Numbered from the stretch's first letter, positions 45,163 to 54,080 are shown. The stretch: DNA of 64,000 nucleotides from Streptomyces rugosispiralis (GCF_024505145.1 NZ_JANIAA010000003.1:62001-126000), one strand, 5' to 3'. A program made the numbers and translations. The notes: generated from the letters alone by a model not told the origin.

Positions 45163-45969
45163 TCAGTGGGCGGTCCATCCGCCGTCCATGCTGAGCGAGG
45201 CCCCGGTGATGAAGGACGTGTGCGGACCGCAGAGGTACGCGACGGCCTCGGCGACCTCCTCGGGCTCGACCAGCCGCTTGACCGCCGCGTCGGCCAGCAT
45301 CACCTCGGCGACGACCCGCTCCGGGGAGATCCCGTGGGCCTCGGCCTGATCGGCGATCTGCCGCTCGACGAGCGGGGTGCGCACATAGCCGGGGTTGACG
45401 CAGTTGGACGTCACCCCGTGCTCCGCGCCCTCCAGGGCGGCGACCTTGGAGAGCCCCTCCAGACCGTGTTTGGCGGCCACATAGGCCGACTTGTACGGGG
45501 AGGCGCGCAGCCCGTGCACCGAGGAGATGTTCACGATCCGGCCCCAGCCCTGGGCGTACATATGCGGCAGCGCGCCGCGCACCAGCCGGAAGGGGGCCTC
45601 GAGCATCACGGTGAGCACCCGGGAGAAGACCTCGGGCGGAAAGTCCTCGATGGGCCGCACGAGTTGGAGCCCGGCGTTGTTGACCAGGATGTCGGTGCCC
45701 GCGGCGGCCCGCTCGGCGGCGTCGAGGTCGGTGAGGTCCAGAGGGTGGGCCTCGACCGGGCCGGGCAGTCCGGAGGCCGCGGCGGCGAGGTCGGTAAGGC
45801 CCTCGGCGTCCAGGTCGACGGCCCGCACCCGCGCCCCGGCGGTGGCCAGCCGCAGCGTGCAGGCCCGGCCGATGCCCCCGGCGGCGCCCGTGACGAGTGC
45901 GGTACGGCCGGAGAGATCGAGGCCGCCGGACGGCCGTGAGTCCGGGCCTGGTGTGGTGGACGCGCTCAT
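45163..45969 (-). CDS. 3-hydroxybutyrate dehydrogenase (SDR)
   Basis: A classical short-chain dehydrogenase of 268 aa that would interconvert 3-hydroxybutyrate and acetoacetate with NAD. Cofactor motif TGAAGGIGRA, structural NNAGLQ, catalytic Ser in VNISSVHG, then Y-x3-K in YKSAYVAAKHG. VNPGYVRTPLVERQI and the C-terminal SFITGASLSMDGGWTAH match bacterial 3-hydroxybutyrate dehydrogenases. I use the ATG at 45969; a GTG nine bases earlier is possible. It lies upstream of the PucR-type regulator and the MHS permease, giving a coherent uptake-oxidation set (inference). Confidence 0.87.
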   Translation of the reverse strand: MSASTTPGPDSRPSGGLDLSGRTALVTGAAGGIGRACTLRLATAGARVRAVDLDAEGLTDLAAAASGLPGPVEAHPLDLTDLDAAERAAAGTDILVNNAGLQLVRPIEDFPPEVFSRVLTVMLEAPFRLVRGALPHMYAQGWGRIVNISSVHGLRASPYKSAYVAAKHGLEGLSKVAALEGAEHGVTSNCVNPGYVRTPLVERQIADQAEAHGISPERVVAEVMLADAAVKRLVEPEEVAEAVAYLCGPHTSFITGASLSMDGGWTAH

Positions 45970-46024
45970 GAGGGGCACATTAGGCAGCCGTCGGGCCCGG
46001 ACCGATGTGGGGGCGGCACATACT

Positions 46025-46504
46025 TCACTCCCCGACGATGGGCTCGAACCATGTCGGGCCGTCCTCGAGCGCCTGCTTGATCCGGGACAGGGAGAAGTCC
46101 TCCATCTCGGGCAGCGCGTCGAGCGGGAACCAGCCGACGTCCAGCGACTCGTCGTCGTTCACCCGGGCCTCGCCGCCGACCGCGCGGCAGCGGAAGCAGA
46201 CGTCCACGAACTGGCACTTGTCGTCGTTGGGGTAGGTCACCGGTGCCAGGGTCCTCACGAGCACGATGCGTTCGGGGACGCAGCGCACCGCGGTCTCCTC
46301 CTCGACCTCGCGGACCACCGCCGTGGCCGGCTGCTCACCGGGTTCGGGGATACCGCAGATGATGGTCCAGCGGCCGTTGTCGGCCCGGCGGCCCAACAGC
46401 ACCCGGTCCTGGTCGTCGAAGACCACGGCGCTCACGCCCGGCAGATAGAGCAGTTCGTGGCCGATGGAGGCTCTGAGGTCACGGATGAAGTCGGGGGTCG
46501 GCAT
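46025..46504 (-). CDS. Nudix hydrolase
   Basis: A 159-aa Nudix protein hydrolysing a nucleoside diphosphate derivative. The Nudix box spans GIPEPGEQPATAVVREVEEETAV (split as G-x5-E then REVEEE); the Gly usually near the end of the box is Ala/Thr here. The N-terminal HELLYLPGVSAVVFDDQDRVLLGRR and C-terminal WFPLDALPEM fit the ADP-ribose/NADH-pyrophosphatase-like set. ATG at 46504. Substrate unknown. Confidence 0.87.
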   Translation of the reverse strand: MPTPDFIRDLRASIGHELLYLPGVSAVVFDDQDRVLLGRRADNGRWTIICGIPEPGEQPATAVVREVEEETAVRCVPERIVLVRTLAPVTYPNDDKCQFVDVCFRCRAVGGEARVNDDESLDVGWFPLDALPEMEDFSLSRIKQALEDGPTWFEPIVGE

Positions 46505-46707
46505 GGGCCGAGGGTATCGGGCGGAAACGCGGGCGTGCGCGGCTGCCGTACGGCGCTCTCCACGGCGGGCGTTTCACGACCGACTCATCGTTTCTGCGCA
46601 CCATATACACATTCCTTACGACAAGCGCTACGGTTTCGGGTGTCATGGCTCGCGCGACGGCCGTAAGGGCGTCGGCGCGGTGCCCGTCACGACGGGGGGT
46701 CGGCGGG

Positions 46708-47733
46708 ATGACGTCATCAGTGGTGGAGCCTGCCGTGCGGGACCACGGCAGACCGGCGGACGGCTGCGCCGGTGCGTCCGATGTCGCGGGGGTTCTGATC
46801 CTGGCCGGTTGCGCCGTATGGGCGCTGATCGCGGCCATGGGGCGGCCGGCCCGCCCCGAGGGGGTCCTGCTGGCGGTGTTGGCGGTGGCCGCCGGGTACG
46901 CCTGCGGCCGGATCGCCGGATCGCTGCTGCCGGTCGCCGGGGCGGCGGCCGCCGGGCTCGCGGGGTTCGGCCTGGCCTGCACCTCGCCGTACGGGCTCGG
47001 CGGCCATGAGGGGCCGGGCGCGGCCCAGCTCACCCTGGCCACGGGCGCGGTCTGCTGCGCGGCCTGGTCCGCCCCGCGGGCCCTCCGCCCGGCGCTGGGG
47101 CTGCTGGCCGCGGCGATCACGCTGACGGCCGTGGTGGGCGGCTCGACGGTCGGCTCGGTGGCGAGCGGCGCCGTCCTGGTGTGCTCGCTCATCGCCGCCC
47201 GGCCACAGCGGCGGCTGCCGACGCTCGCCGCGTGCGCGCTGATCGCGGCGGTCGCGGTCGGCGGCACCTGGGCGGTGGCCGAGGACGCGGTCCCGGGCGG
47301 ACTGTCGCCCGCCCTGCGCGCCCATCTCACCGAGCACCGGATCCGGCTGTGGCAGGACGCCGCCCGAATCGAGGAGACGGACCCGCTGCGCGGTGCGGGC
47401 CCGGACCGCTTCGGCGAGCTGAGCCCCGCGGTGACCCAGCCGCTGGGCCCGGAGGCCAAGCCGCATTCGGCGCCGTTACAGCAGGCGGCCGGCCAGGGGC
47501 TGCCGGGGGTGGCCCTGCTGGGCGCGGCCTTCGGCTGGATGCTCCACGCCCTGTGGCGCTCCCCGCGTCCCACTCCCGTGGTCCTTACGGCTGCCGCGAC
47601 GCTCACGGCCCTGGCCGTCGAGTCCTGTCTGGGCAACGCTCTCAGCTTCTCCCAGATCACCGCGGGAGCGGGCCTCCTCGCCGGACTGGCGACCGCCCGC
47701 CGCCTGACCGACGACCCGGGAGCGGTGCCATGA
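46708..47733 (+). CDS. O-antigen-ligase-like membrane protein
   Basis: About 341 aa with roughly nine hydrophobic spans. The signature is HRIRLWQDAARIEETDPLRGAGPDRFGELSP followed by KPHSAPLQQAAGQGLPG: the periplasmic loop of the Wzy/O-antigen ligase class, which transfers or polymerises lipid-linked glycans. I prefer the ATG at 46708 (GGGGGG nine bases upstream); an ATG at 46645 would add a basic, non-hydrophobic tail. It is small for the family, with fewer N-terminal spans. The glycan substrate in Streptomyces is unknown. Confidence 0.75.
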   Translation: MTSSVVEPAVRDHGRPADGCAGASDVAGVLILAGCAVWALIAAMGRPARPEGVLLAVLAVAAGYACGRIAGSLLPVAGAAAAGLAGFGLACTSPYGLGGHEGPGAAQLTLATGAVCCAAWSAPRALRPALGLLAAAITLTAVVGGSTVGSVASGAVLVCSLIAARPQRRLPTLAACALIAAVAVGGTWAVAEDAVPGGLSPALRAHLTEHRIRLWQDAARIEETDPLRGAGPDRFGELSPAVTQPLGPEAKPHSAPLQQAAGQGLPGVALLGAAFGWMLHALWRSPRPTPVVLTAAATLTALAVESCLGNALSFSQITAGAGLLAGLATARRLTDDPGAVP

Positions 47734-47804
47734 GCGAGCCCCGGGAGCCCCGGGAGCCCCGGAAGAAGAGAGCGCATCCCCCGAAAGAGGGGAACGGGGA
47801 TCGG

Positions 47805-48362
47805 CTAGACCTGGGAGGTGCGGGCCGCGATCAGCCGCAGCCGGTCGCGGATGACCCGGACCGCCGCCTCGGCGTCGTCCACCGTGACCGTGAAGACGCG
47901 GCCGTCCCCGAGGCGGACCACCACGCCCTCGCCCCTGCGCACCACCACCGCGGTGCCCTTCTCGGGGCGCCAGCGGTAGCCCCAGCCGCCCCACTGGCAG
48001 GGGGTGACCTTACGGGCCACATCGGCGTGGACCACGTCGCTGAGCGGGATGCGGCGGCGTGGGAGCCCCATATGGCCGCAGCGGATCTCCAGCACCTCGT
48101 CGTCCACCCGTACCGCCACATGGACGAAGGCGAGGGTGCCGAAGAGCATCAGCAGCCCGGCGGCGACACAGCCGATGACGGCCATCAGGAGCGGGGCGAT
48201 GCCCGAGCCCCAGGGCGAGTCGACCGCGAGGTCGACACCGAGCGCCAGGCACGCGGCGCCCGCCACGGCCAGCAGCCACTGCACGCGATTGTGGGCCCGT
48301 CCGATCCAGACCGCGGGCGGCTGCCCGTGGGCGGTCGGCTCTCCGTGGTCGTGGTGCCTCAT
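47805..48362 (-). CDS. Membrane protein with PH-like domain
   Basis: About 185 aa. Two hydrophobic helices (WLLAVAGAACLALGVDLAV and APLLMAVIGCVAAGLLMLF) are followed by a beta-rich part (VAVRVDDEVLEIRCG, RRIPLSDVVHADVA, GTAVVVRRGEGVVVRLGDGRVFTVTVDD) like the bacterial PH/DUF3093-type fold. The ATG at 48362 is taken; a GTG at 48380 is possible. Conserved actinomycete protein of unknown function; it faces the O-antigen-ligase-like gene. Confidence 0.72.
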   Translation of the reverse strand: MRHHDHGEPTAHGQPPAVWIGRAHNRVQWLLAVAGAACLALGVDLAVDSPWGSGIAPLLMAVIGCVAAGLLMLFGTLAFVHVAVRVDDEVLEIRCGHMGLPRRRIPLSDVVHADVARKVTPCQWGGWGYRWRPEKGTAVVVRRGEGVVVRLGDGRVFTVTVDDAEAAVRVIRDRLRLIAARTSQV

Positions 48363-48460
48363 GGTTGGCAGCGTACTCACCTTCCGGCACCACGGCAGCG
48401 GGGCGGGGGAATCCGCTGGTGAGGAGCGTTTCGGTCAGCTCACCGCACGAGGCATCGCCG

Positions 48461-49255
48461 TCAAGCGCGTGTCGGGGCGACGGGTGCCAGCAGCACGCCT
48501 TCGGCGTAGGTCAGGGCGACCTCCGGCAGGGCGGCCTCGCGTCCGCCGAGGATGACGGTGAGACCGCCCGGGGTGACCGGTCCGTCCGGCGGGAACGGGT
48601 CGGCGCCGATCCGGCGCAGGGCCTGGGCGGCGACGGCCCCGGCCGAGCCGTGGAGGACGATCGGCGGCGCGTCCGGCTGCTGTACGGCGGTCCGGATGCG
48701 GTCGGCGACGAGTTCGTAATGGGTGCAGCCCAGGACGACGGTCGTTACATCGCGCGGGGTGCGTGCCGCCGCGGCGGCCACCGCGGCGTCGATCCCCTCG
48801 TTGTCGGCGTACTGCACCGCGTCCGCGAGCCCCGGGCACGGCACCTCGGTCACCTCGACGCCGTCCGCGAAGTCGCGGATCAGTCCGCGCTGGTACGGGC
48901 TGCCGGTGGTGGCCGGGGTGGCCCAGATCGCGATCGGCCCTCCCCCGGCCGCCGCGGGCTTGATGGCGGGCACGGTGCCGATGACCGGCAGCTCGGGCTC
49001 CAGTGCGGCGCGCAGCGCGGGCAGGGCGTGGACGGAGGCGGTGTTGCAGGCGACGATCAGCGCGTCGGGGCGGTGCGCGGCCGCGGCCCGGGCGCAGCCC
49101 AGGGCCAGCCCGGTGACGCCCTCGGGGGTGCGCGGGCCCCACGGCATGGTGGCGGGGTCGGACGAGAGGACGAGATCGGCGTCCGGTCGCAGTCGGCGCA
49201 TCGCGGCGGCGGTGGGCAACAGTCCGATTCCGGAGTCCATGAGCGCGATCTTCAC
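48461..49255 (-). CDS. Aspartate/glutamate racemase family protein
   Basis: A 264-aa member of the MurI family. DSGIGLLPTAAAMRRL at the N-terminus, first catalytic Cys in IVACNTASVHALPALR (about 70), second in VVLGCTHYELVA (about 178): the Cys pair used for cofactor-independent racemisation. The usual DSGxGG is DSGIGL here and the protein is near normal length. The GTG start at 49255 has no strong ribosome site. It may be a paralogue rather than the main D-Glu supplier, since no cell-wall genes are next to it. Confidence 0.82.
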   Translation of the reverse strand: MKIALMDSGIGLLPTAAAMRRLRPDADLVLSSDPATMPWGPRTPEGVTGLALGCARAAAAHRPDALIVACNTASVHALPALRAALEPELPVIGTVPAIKPAAAGGGPIAIWATPATTGSPYQRGLIRDFADGVEVTEVPCPGLADAVQYADNEGIDAAVAAAAARTPRDVTTVVLGCTHYELVADRIRTAVQQPDAPPIVLHGSAGAVAAQALRRIGADPFPPDGPVTPGGLTVILGGREAALPEVALTYAEGVLLAPVAPTRA

Positions 49256-49323
49256 CCGGTCACTTTAATGGATCGGTCCCGTGCGCCCGTCCGCCGGGCG
49301 CACCTTCGGGCAGACTTCGGCGG

Positions 49324-50664
49324 GTGAGCGCGCTGATGTGGATCGCCGCCGGGTCGTTGGCCGCATGGCTGTGGCTGCTGCTGGGCCAGGGCTTCTTCTG
49401 GCGTACGGACGTACGGCTGCCCCGGACCGGCCCGGACGGCTCGGCGCCGCCGGAGCCGGACGGGTCCGGGCCGCCGGAGCCCGCGGGGTGGCCCTCGGTG
49501 GCCGTCGTGGTGCCCGCCCGGGACGAGTCCGCGGTGCTTCCGGCCAGCCTGCCCTCGCTGCTCGCCCAGGACTATCCGGGGCCGGCGGAGATCTTCCTGA
49601 TCGACGACGGCAGCTCGGACGGCACCGGAAAGCTGGCCCGTGAACTCGCCGACGAGCACGGCGGCCTGCCGCTGACCGTCGGCTCCCCCGGCGAACCCGG
49701 CCCCGGCTGGACCGGCAAGCTGTGGGCGGTGCGGCACGGGATGGCGCTCGCCACGACCCGCCTCGCCGCGGACCGTGGCGACGCGCACCGTGGCGACGCG
49801 GACGGTGCGGACCGTAAGGACGTGGGCAGTGCGGACCGTAGGGACGCGGACGGCCGGGACACGGACCGTGCGGACCGTAAGGGCGACGCCGGGGTGGACT
49901 ACCTGCTGCTGACGGACGCGGATATCGCGCATGAGCCGGACTCCCTGCGGGAGTTGGTGCGCGCGGCCGAGGCGAACGGGCTGGATCTGGTCTCCCAGAT
50001 GGCGCGGCTGCGGGTGGTGACCTACTGGGAGCGGCTGATCGTGCCCGCCTTTGTCTACTTCTTCGCGCAGCTGTACCCCTTTCGGTGGGTCAACCGGCCC
50101 CGGGGGCGCACCGCGGCGGCCGCGGGCGGCTGTGTGCTGCTGCGCCGGGAGGCGGCCGAGCGAACCGGGGTCCCCGAGGCGATCCGGCAGTCGGTCATCG
50201 ACGACGTGGCGCTGGCCCGCACGGTGAAACGGTCCGGCGGACGGATCTGGCTCGGGCTGGCCGACCGGGTCGACAGCGTGCGGCCGTATCCGCGGCTGGG
50301 CGAGCTGTGGCGGATGGTCTCGCGCAGCGCGTACACCCAGCTGCGCCACAACCCGCTGCTGTTGCTGGTGACGGTCGCGGGGCTGGCGGTGGTGTATCTC
50401 GTGCCGCCCGCGGCCGTGGTCGCCGGGGTGCTGACGGAGCGTCCCGCGCCGCTGGCGATGGGCGCCGCCGCCTGGGCGCTGATGGCGGGCACCTACATCC
50501 CGATGCTGCGCTACTACCGGCAGACGCTGTGGCTGGCGCCGCTGCTGCCCCTGACGGCCCTTCTCTATCTGCTGATGACCGTGGACTCGGCGGTGCGGCA
50601 TTACCTCGGGCAGGGCGCGGCCTGGAAGGGGCGTACCTACACCCGCCCCAGCGCCGCGCCCTGA
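49324..50664 (+). CDS. HpnB-like family 2 glycosyltransferase
   Basis: A 446-aa membrane-bound GT2. An N-terminal hydrophobic span (LMWIAAGSLAAWLWLLL), GT-A domain with VAVVVPARDESAVLPASL, DDGSSDGT, LLLTDADIAHEPDSL (DxD-type), GGCVLLRREAAE and QSVIDDVALARTVK, then three or four C-terminal spans. This is the plan of hopene-associated HpnB. The loop at about residues 150-190 is replaced by an Asp/Arg-rich repeat (ADRKD, HRGDAD) from an in-frame 15-bp array. No hopanoid cyclase is in the window. GTG start at 49324 with a poor ribosome site. Confidence 0.83.
   Translation: MSALMWIAAGSLAAWLWLLLGQGFFWRTDVRLPRTGPDGSAPPEPDGSGPPEPAGWPSVAVVVPARDESAVLPASLPSLLAQDYPGPAEIFLIDDGSSDGTGKLARELADEHGGLPLTVGSPGEPGPGWTGKLWAVRHGMALATTRLAADRGDAHRGDADGADRKDVGSADRRDADGRDTDRADRKGDAGVDYLLLTDADIAHEPDSLRELVRAAEANGLDLVSQMARLRVVTYWERLIVPAFVYFFAQLYPFRWVNRPRGRTAAAAGGCVLLRREAAERTGVPEAIRQSVIDDVALARTVKRSGGRIWLGLADRVDSVRPYPRLGELWRMVSRSAYTQLRHNPLLLLVTVAGLAVVYLVPPAAVVAGVLTERPAPLAMGAAAWALMAGTYIPMLRYYRQTLWLAPLLPLTALLYLLMTVDSAVRHYLGQGAAWKGRTYTRPSAAP
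49768..49886. repeat. In-frame 15-bp-type repeat in GT2 gene
   Basis: Units of the form GCGGACCGTAAGGAC alternate with 9-base spacers through 49768-49886, encoding Asp/Arg-rich sequence. The units are similar but not identical. Confidence 0.8.
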
Positions 50665-50701
50665 CGGCCACGCCCCGCCGCGCCCTGACGGCCACGCCCC
50701 G
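50654..50701. repeat. 24-bp direct repeat across the GT2 stop codon
   Basis: Two identical 24-base units lie head to tail (50654-50677, 50678-50701). The first contains the stop of the GT2 gene; the second is a duplicate in the intergenic gap. Confidence 0.85.
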
Positions 50702-50713
50702 TGCACCGGGGAT

Positions 50714-52138
50714 TCACTTGCGGCCGGGGGTCCAGTTCATGCCCCAGCCGTAGGCGTGGTCGAGGGTGCGCTGCGGACTGGTGCCGCGCTGCGGCACCAG
50801 ATAGCGGGCCTCGCGCTGTACGACGAGCTCACCGCCGGTGTTGGTGATGAGCGCGAGCGCGCAGACCGGGGACGGGACCGTGCACTCGTCGAGCGAGAAG
50901 TCGATCGGGGCACCGAACTGCGGCTGCAGGGTGACCGTGGCGTGAAGGTTGGCGAAGCTGCGGGCGCCCTCGTAGATGGTCACGAAGACCAGGATCCGGC
51001 GGAACAGCTTCTGGTGGTCGAGGTTGATGGTGAGGTTCTCACCGGTCGCCCGGGCACCGGTCCGGTCGTCGGCGTCCAGCTGGATGAAGGGTGGCTGGTG
51101 CAGCGAGCCGAAGGAGTTGCCGAGCGCCTGGACCACGCCCTTGCTGCCGTCGGAGAGTTCGAACAGCGCCCCCAGGTCGAGATCGAGGTCGCTGTGCATG
51201 GCCATCGCCCGGCCCAGCTTGGAGGCCCACCCCGAGAACTGCTTGTGCACCTGCCAGTTGAGGTTGATCCGCATGGCGCCGGAGGTGCCGCCCTGCTTGG
51301 TCAGCGAGACCGAGGGCGCCTCCTTCGTCAGGGTGACCTTGCTGAGGCTCACCGGCGCCGAGGCGGGCCCGGGGGCCGGGGCGGCCGGTGCGGTGGGCGG
51401 GGGCGGCGGAAGCGGCGTGGAGACGGCCGTGGGCGCCGGAGGCGGGTACGCCCCGGCGGGCGGGCCGGACAGCGGCGCGGGGGCGGCGGGCGGCGCCGCG
51501 TACGGGTTCTGCGCGGCCGGGTACGGGTTCTGCGCCGCGTACGGATTCTGCCCGGCGTTCGGCGGGGCCGCGGGGGCGGGAGCCGGGGCGGCGGGCTGAG
51601 CCGGCGCCTGCTGCGGCTCGTCGACCGTGATGCCGAAGTCCGTGGCGAGCCCCGCGAGACCGCTCTGGTACCCCTGGCCCACCGCGCGGAACTTCCAGGC
51701 GCCCTGCCTGCGGTACAGCTCGCCGAGGACGAAGGCGGTCTCGACCGTGGCGTCCTCGCTGTCGAAGCGGGCGACCTCCGCGCCGCCCGCCGCGTTCAGC
51801 ACCCTGATGTGCAGACCGGGGACCTGACCGAACGTTCCGCCATCGGCCGAGGCCGCGAGGACCACGGTGTCGACGGCGGGCTCGACGCGGGCGAGGTCCA
51901 CCGAAAGGGCGTCGGTCACGGTGTCACCCGCGGTCCGCTTCCCCTCGTGGCGCACCGCGCCGGAGGAGTGCGCCGCCTGGTTGTAGAACACGAAGTCCCC
52001 GTCGGACCTGACTTTTCCGGACACCAGCAGCAGCGCCGAGGCGTCCACGTCCGGCGCCCCCGGACCGGCGCGCCAGCCGAGCTCGATCCGTACCGCGTCA
52101 GCCGGTACTGGCGTGTTACCGCCCTTGCGCATCGCCAT
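50714..52138 (-). CDS. TerD/TerA-type tellurium-resistance family protein
   Basis: A 474-aa two-domain protein. Residues 1 to about 180 form a TerD-like calcium-binding fold ([50 protein letters not shown]). A Pro/Ala-rich linker carries four NPYA/NPYP repeats. The C-terminal 200 residues resemble TerA ([50 protein letters not shown]). ATG with AGGGGGA. Ter proteins are implicated in membrane-associated stress and developmental responses in Streptomyces rather than only tellurite. Single gene, divergent from the proline-rich gene at 52370. Confidence 0.88.
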   Translation of the reverse strand: MAMRKGGNTPVPADAVRIELGWRAGPGAPDVDASALLLVSGKVRSDGDFVFYNQAAHSSGAVRHEGKRTAGDTVTDALSVDLARVEPAVDTVVLAASADGGTFGQVPGLHIRVLNAAGGAEVARFDSEDATVETAFVLGELYRRQGAWKFRAVGQGYQSGLAGLATDFGITVDEPQQAPAQPAAPAPAPAAPPNAGQNPYAAQNPYPAAQNPYAAPPAAPAPLSGPPAGAYPPPAPTAVSTPLPPPPPTAPAAPAPGPASAPVSLSKVTLTKEAPSVSLTKQGGTSGAMRINLNWQVHKQFSGWASKLGRAMAMHSDLDLDLGALFELSDGSKGVVQALGNSFGSLHQPPFIQLDADDRTGARATGENLTINLDHQKLFRRILVFVTIYEGARSFANLHATVTLQPQFGAPIDFSLDECTVPSPVCALALITNTGGELVVQREARYLVPQRGTSPQRTLDHAYGWGMNWTPGRK

Positions 52139-52356
52139 TTCCGTCCCCCTGCCTCTCTGTTCGCTCGGATCGGGCCGTACAGCCGTCGCACAGCGCGGAC
52201 GACGGGTGGCTACCCGCTGAAAACGCGCTCTTTACACGATCTCAACGTACCCTGACGACCGATTTTCCCTGGTTCGCTCGGATTGGGGATCCACGGCCAC
52301 TCCGAACACTGAAAACAACCCTCCTACCGGACTCCCCAATCAGCACATGGTGGGCT

Positions 52357-52362
52357 TAACTT
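52357..52362 (+). promoter_or_regulatory. -10 box, leaderless promoter of 52370 gene
   Basis: TAACTT ends seven bases before the ATG at 52370, and no Shine-Dalgarno sequence intervenes, so transcription probably starts at or next to the ATG. No good -35 is visible. Confidence 0.5.
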
Positions 52363-52369
52363 ATGGTCT

Positions 52370-52867
52370 ATGACCTCCCCCCGCAGCACTTACGGTGGCG
52401 GCTACTACTCCTCGCCGTCCTTCCCGGACACCCCCATCTACGACAGTCTTGTCGCCGAGCGGGGGACACCGCAGATCGCACCCATCAGGGTGCCGTCGGC
52501 CTACGACACCGGAAGCCACCTTCCGGCGCTGCCCTCGGCGCTCCCCGCACTGCCGGCCGCCCCCTCCCCGCAGCCCATGCACCAGGGCTACCAGCAGCAC
52601 GCGCCGCAGCCCACCGGTCTGCAGCAGGCGCACTCGCCCTACATCCCGCCGCAGTCGACGGGACCGCGGGGCTACCCGGGCGCCCAGCAGCCGCAGACGC
52701 AGCGCCCCGCGCCGGCCTCGCCGATGGGGTACGAGGCGATGCGCCCGGCCATGACGCGTCCGGTCGCGCCTCGCCCGGCGGCGCCCGCGCCCTCTCAGTA
52801 CGACGACCCTTACGGCCGTCAGCAGTACCCGGGCGGCCGGCCGCCGCAGCCGGGAGGCGGCTACTGA
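52370..52867 (+). CDS. Proline/glutamine-rich conserved Streptomyces protein
   Basis: A 165-aa low-complexity protein: STYGGGYYSSPSFPDTPIYDSLVAERGTPQIAPI at the N-terminus is well defined and conserved in Streptomyces; the rest is Pro/Gln/Ala-rich, ending RPPQPGGGY. No signal peptide or membrane span. I believe it corresponds to a DUF66xx-type family but cannot confirm the number. The mRNA appears leaderless. It is likely disordered; function unknown. Confidence 0.8.
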   Translation: MTSPRSTYGGGYYSSPSFPDTPIYDSLVAERGTPQIAPIRVPSAYDTGSHLPALPSALPALPAAPSPQPMHQGYQQHAPQPTGLQQAHSPYIPPQSTGPRGYPGAQQPQTQRPAPASPMGYEAMRPAMTRPVAPRPAAPAPSQYDDPYGRQQYPGGRPPQPGGGY

Positions 52868-52921
52868 CACACGTCGGGAGGTGATGCGACCGGGCAGCCG
52901 TGCCCGGTCGCGGGAAGGTCC

Positions 52922-52950
52922 GGGCCGGATGGGGTGTCCCCGTCCGGCCC
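52922..52950 (+). terminator. Terminator after proline-rich gene
   Basis: GGGCCGGATGGGG (52922-52934) pairs with TCCCCGTCCGGCCC (52937-52950), with one wobble pair in the stem. It is 55 bases after the stop and is followed by CTGATTTGT. Confidence 0.7.
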
Positions 52951-53188
52951 CTGATTTGTCGTGAGGGGCGTCCGCGCCCGATTTATGAGGGCCGTTCGGC
53001 CCCTCCCCGGCGTCGGGGCACACCGCGATGCTGGACCGCAGTTCCGCGAGCCACCTCCACCACCGGGGGTGGGCCGGGCTCTCACTCCACTGCGGTGATG
53101 AGCATGTCGACCGGTCCGCCCCGTTCGGCGTGGGGCGCGGGGCCGGTAGGGGACCGGTCTCGCGCTCCACGCGAAACGCACGCGGCCA

Positions 53189-53231
53189 CCGTGGCGGCCA
53201 CCGTAAGGAACCGTGGCGGCCACCGTAAGGA
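53189..53231. repeat. 21-bp direct repeat with palindromic core
   Basis: Two copies of CCGTGGCGGCCACCGTAAGG plus A (53189-53209, 53211-53231) are one base apart. Each contains the palindrome GTGGCGGCCAC-like core. It lies just downstream of the response-regulator stop. Confidence 0.8.
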
Positions 53232-53264
53232 CGTCATCCGCGTCCCGCCACACCGCCCACGGGC

Positions 53265-53957
53265 TCACTGACCCGCTTCGCGCTCCTTGATCCGCTCGGC
53301 GATCACCGCGGCCTGGATGCGCCGTCCCACGCCCAGCTTGGCCAGGATCGAGGAGATGCGGTTCTTGACGGTCTTCTCGGCCAGGAACAGCCGCTCGGCG
53401 ATCTGCCGGTTGGTCAGCCCATCGCCGATGAGCTGGAGGATCTCCCGCTCCCGCGGGGACAGCTTCTCCAGTTCCACCGGCCCGCTCGGCGCGGGGCCGC
53501 GCAGCCGGGCCATCACCCGGGCGGTGGCGCCGGGGTCGAGCATGGAGCGGCCCTCGGCCACGGTGCGCACCGCCGACACCAGGTCGGACCCGTTGATCTG
53601 CTTGAGCACATAGCCCGCGGCCCCGGCCATGATGGCGTCGAACAGCGCCTCGTCGTCGTCGAAGGACGTCAGCATCAGGCAGGCGAGATCGGGGAGCCGG
53701 GCCCGCAACTCCCGGCAGACCTCGATCCCTTCGTGGTCCCCGCCCTCGCCCGAGGAGCCCAGCCGTACGTCGAGCACCGCGACCTGTGGCCGTACGGCGG
53801 GGGCGCGGGCGATGGCCTCGCGGGCGTTGGCCGCCTCGCCGACCACCTTCAGATCGGATTCGGCGTCGAGCAGATCACGCAGTCCGCGCCGCACCACCTC
53901 GTGGTCGTCGAGCAGAAAGACCCCGATGGGGCCGTCGGGGTCGGCTGTCTGGGGCAC
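53265..53957 (-). CDS. NarL/DevR-type response regulator
   Basis: A 230-aa two-component regulator. Receiver domain with acidic pair DD17-18, phospho-acceptor Asp63 (VAVLDVRLG), Thr/Ser in MLTSFDDD and Lys in YVLKQI; C-terminal LuxR helix-turn-helix LSPREREILQLIGDGLTNRQIAERLFLAEKTVKNRISSIL. The receiver/HTH spacing and AEKTVKN segment are DevR/DosR-like. GTG at 53957 after GGAGGAG. A DevS-like kinase lies 2.6 kb away in the same group. An inverted repeat at 54036 precedes it. In mycobacteria this system answers hypoxia and NO; that role is inferred here. Confidence 0.9.
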   Translation of the reverse strand: MPQTADPDGPIGVFLLDDHEVVRRGLRDLLDAESDLKVVGEAANAREAIARAPAVRPQVAVLDVRLGSSGEGGDHEGIEVCRELRARLPDLACLMLTSFDDDEALFDAIMAGAAGYVLKQINGSDLVSAVRTVAEGRSMLDPGATARVMARLRGPAPSGPVELEKLSPREREILQLIGDGLTNRQIAERLFLAEKTVKNRISSILAKLGVGRRIQAAVIAERIKEREAGQ

Positions 53958-54035
53958 GGCCTCTCCTCCATGGCGCGCGGGTCGCCGGTCGCGATCCGGC
54001 TGCCCAGCTTTACGTTCTGGTGCGGGGAAGCGTAA

Positions 54036-54051
54036 GGGGCCGTTCGGCCCC
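54036..54051. promoter_or_regulatory. GGGGCCG-TT-CGGCCCC palindrome upstream of response regulator
   Basis: A perfect 16-base palindrome between the cNMP-binding gene stop and the response-regulator start; its 14-base core also occurs at 52989. It could be an operator or the terminator of the upstream gene. Confidence 0.4.
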
Positions 54052-54080
54052 CGGGCCGCCGGCTGCGCCCTCCGGTCCGG

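Larger units (their letters stand above)
52868..53264. other. Intergenic stretch with hairpins and repeat, no gene seen
   Basis: These 397 bases hold the terminator at 52922, a GGGCCG-TT-CGGCCC palindrome at 52989-53002 (the same 14-base core recurs at 54037-54050), and a 21-bp direct repeat at 53189-53231. Open frames across it have no coding character. Confidence 0.6.

Noticed and set aside
44942..45178. N-terminal extension of the PucR regulator
   Set aside because: It would be translated from an imperfect intergenic repeat and overlap the SDR gene; sequence such as DGRLAQPLDHESRLAEPP is repeat-derived.
52361..53170. Minus-strand ORF across the proline-rich gene and the following gap
   Set aside because: Passes through a terminator hairpin; low-complexity Arg/Pro composition typical of shadow frames.
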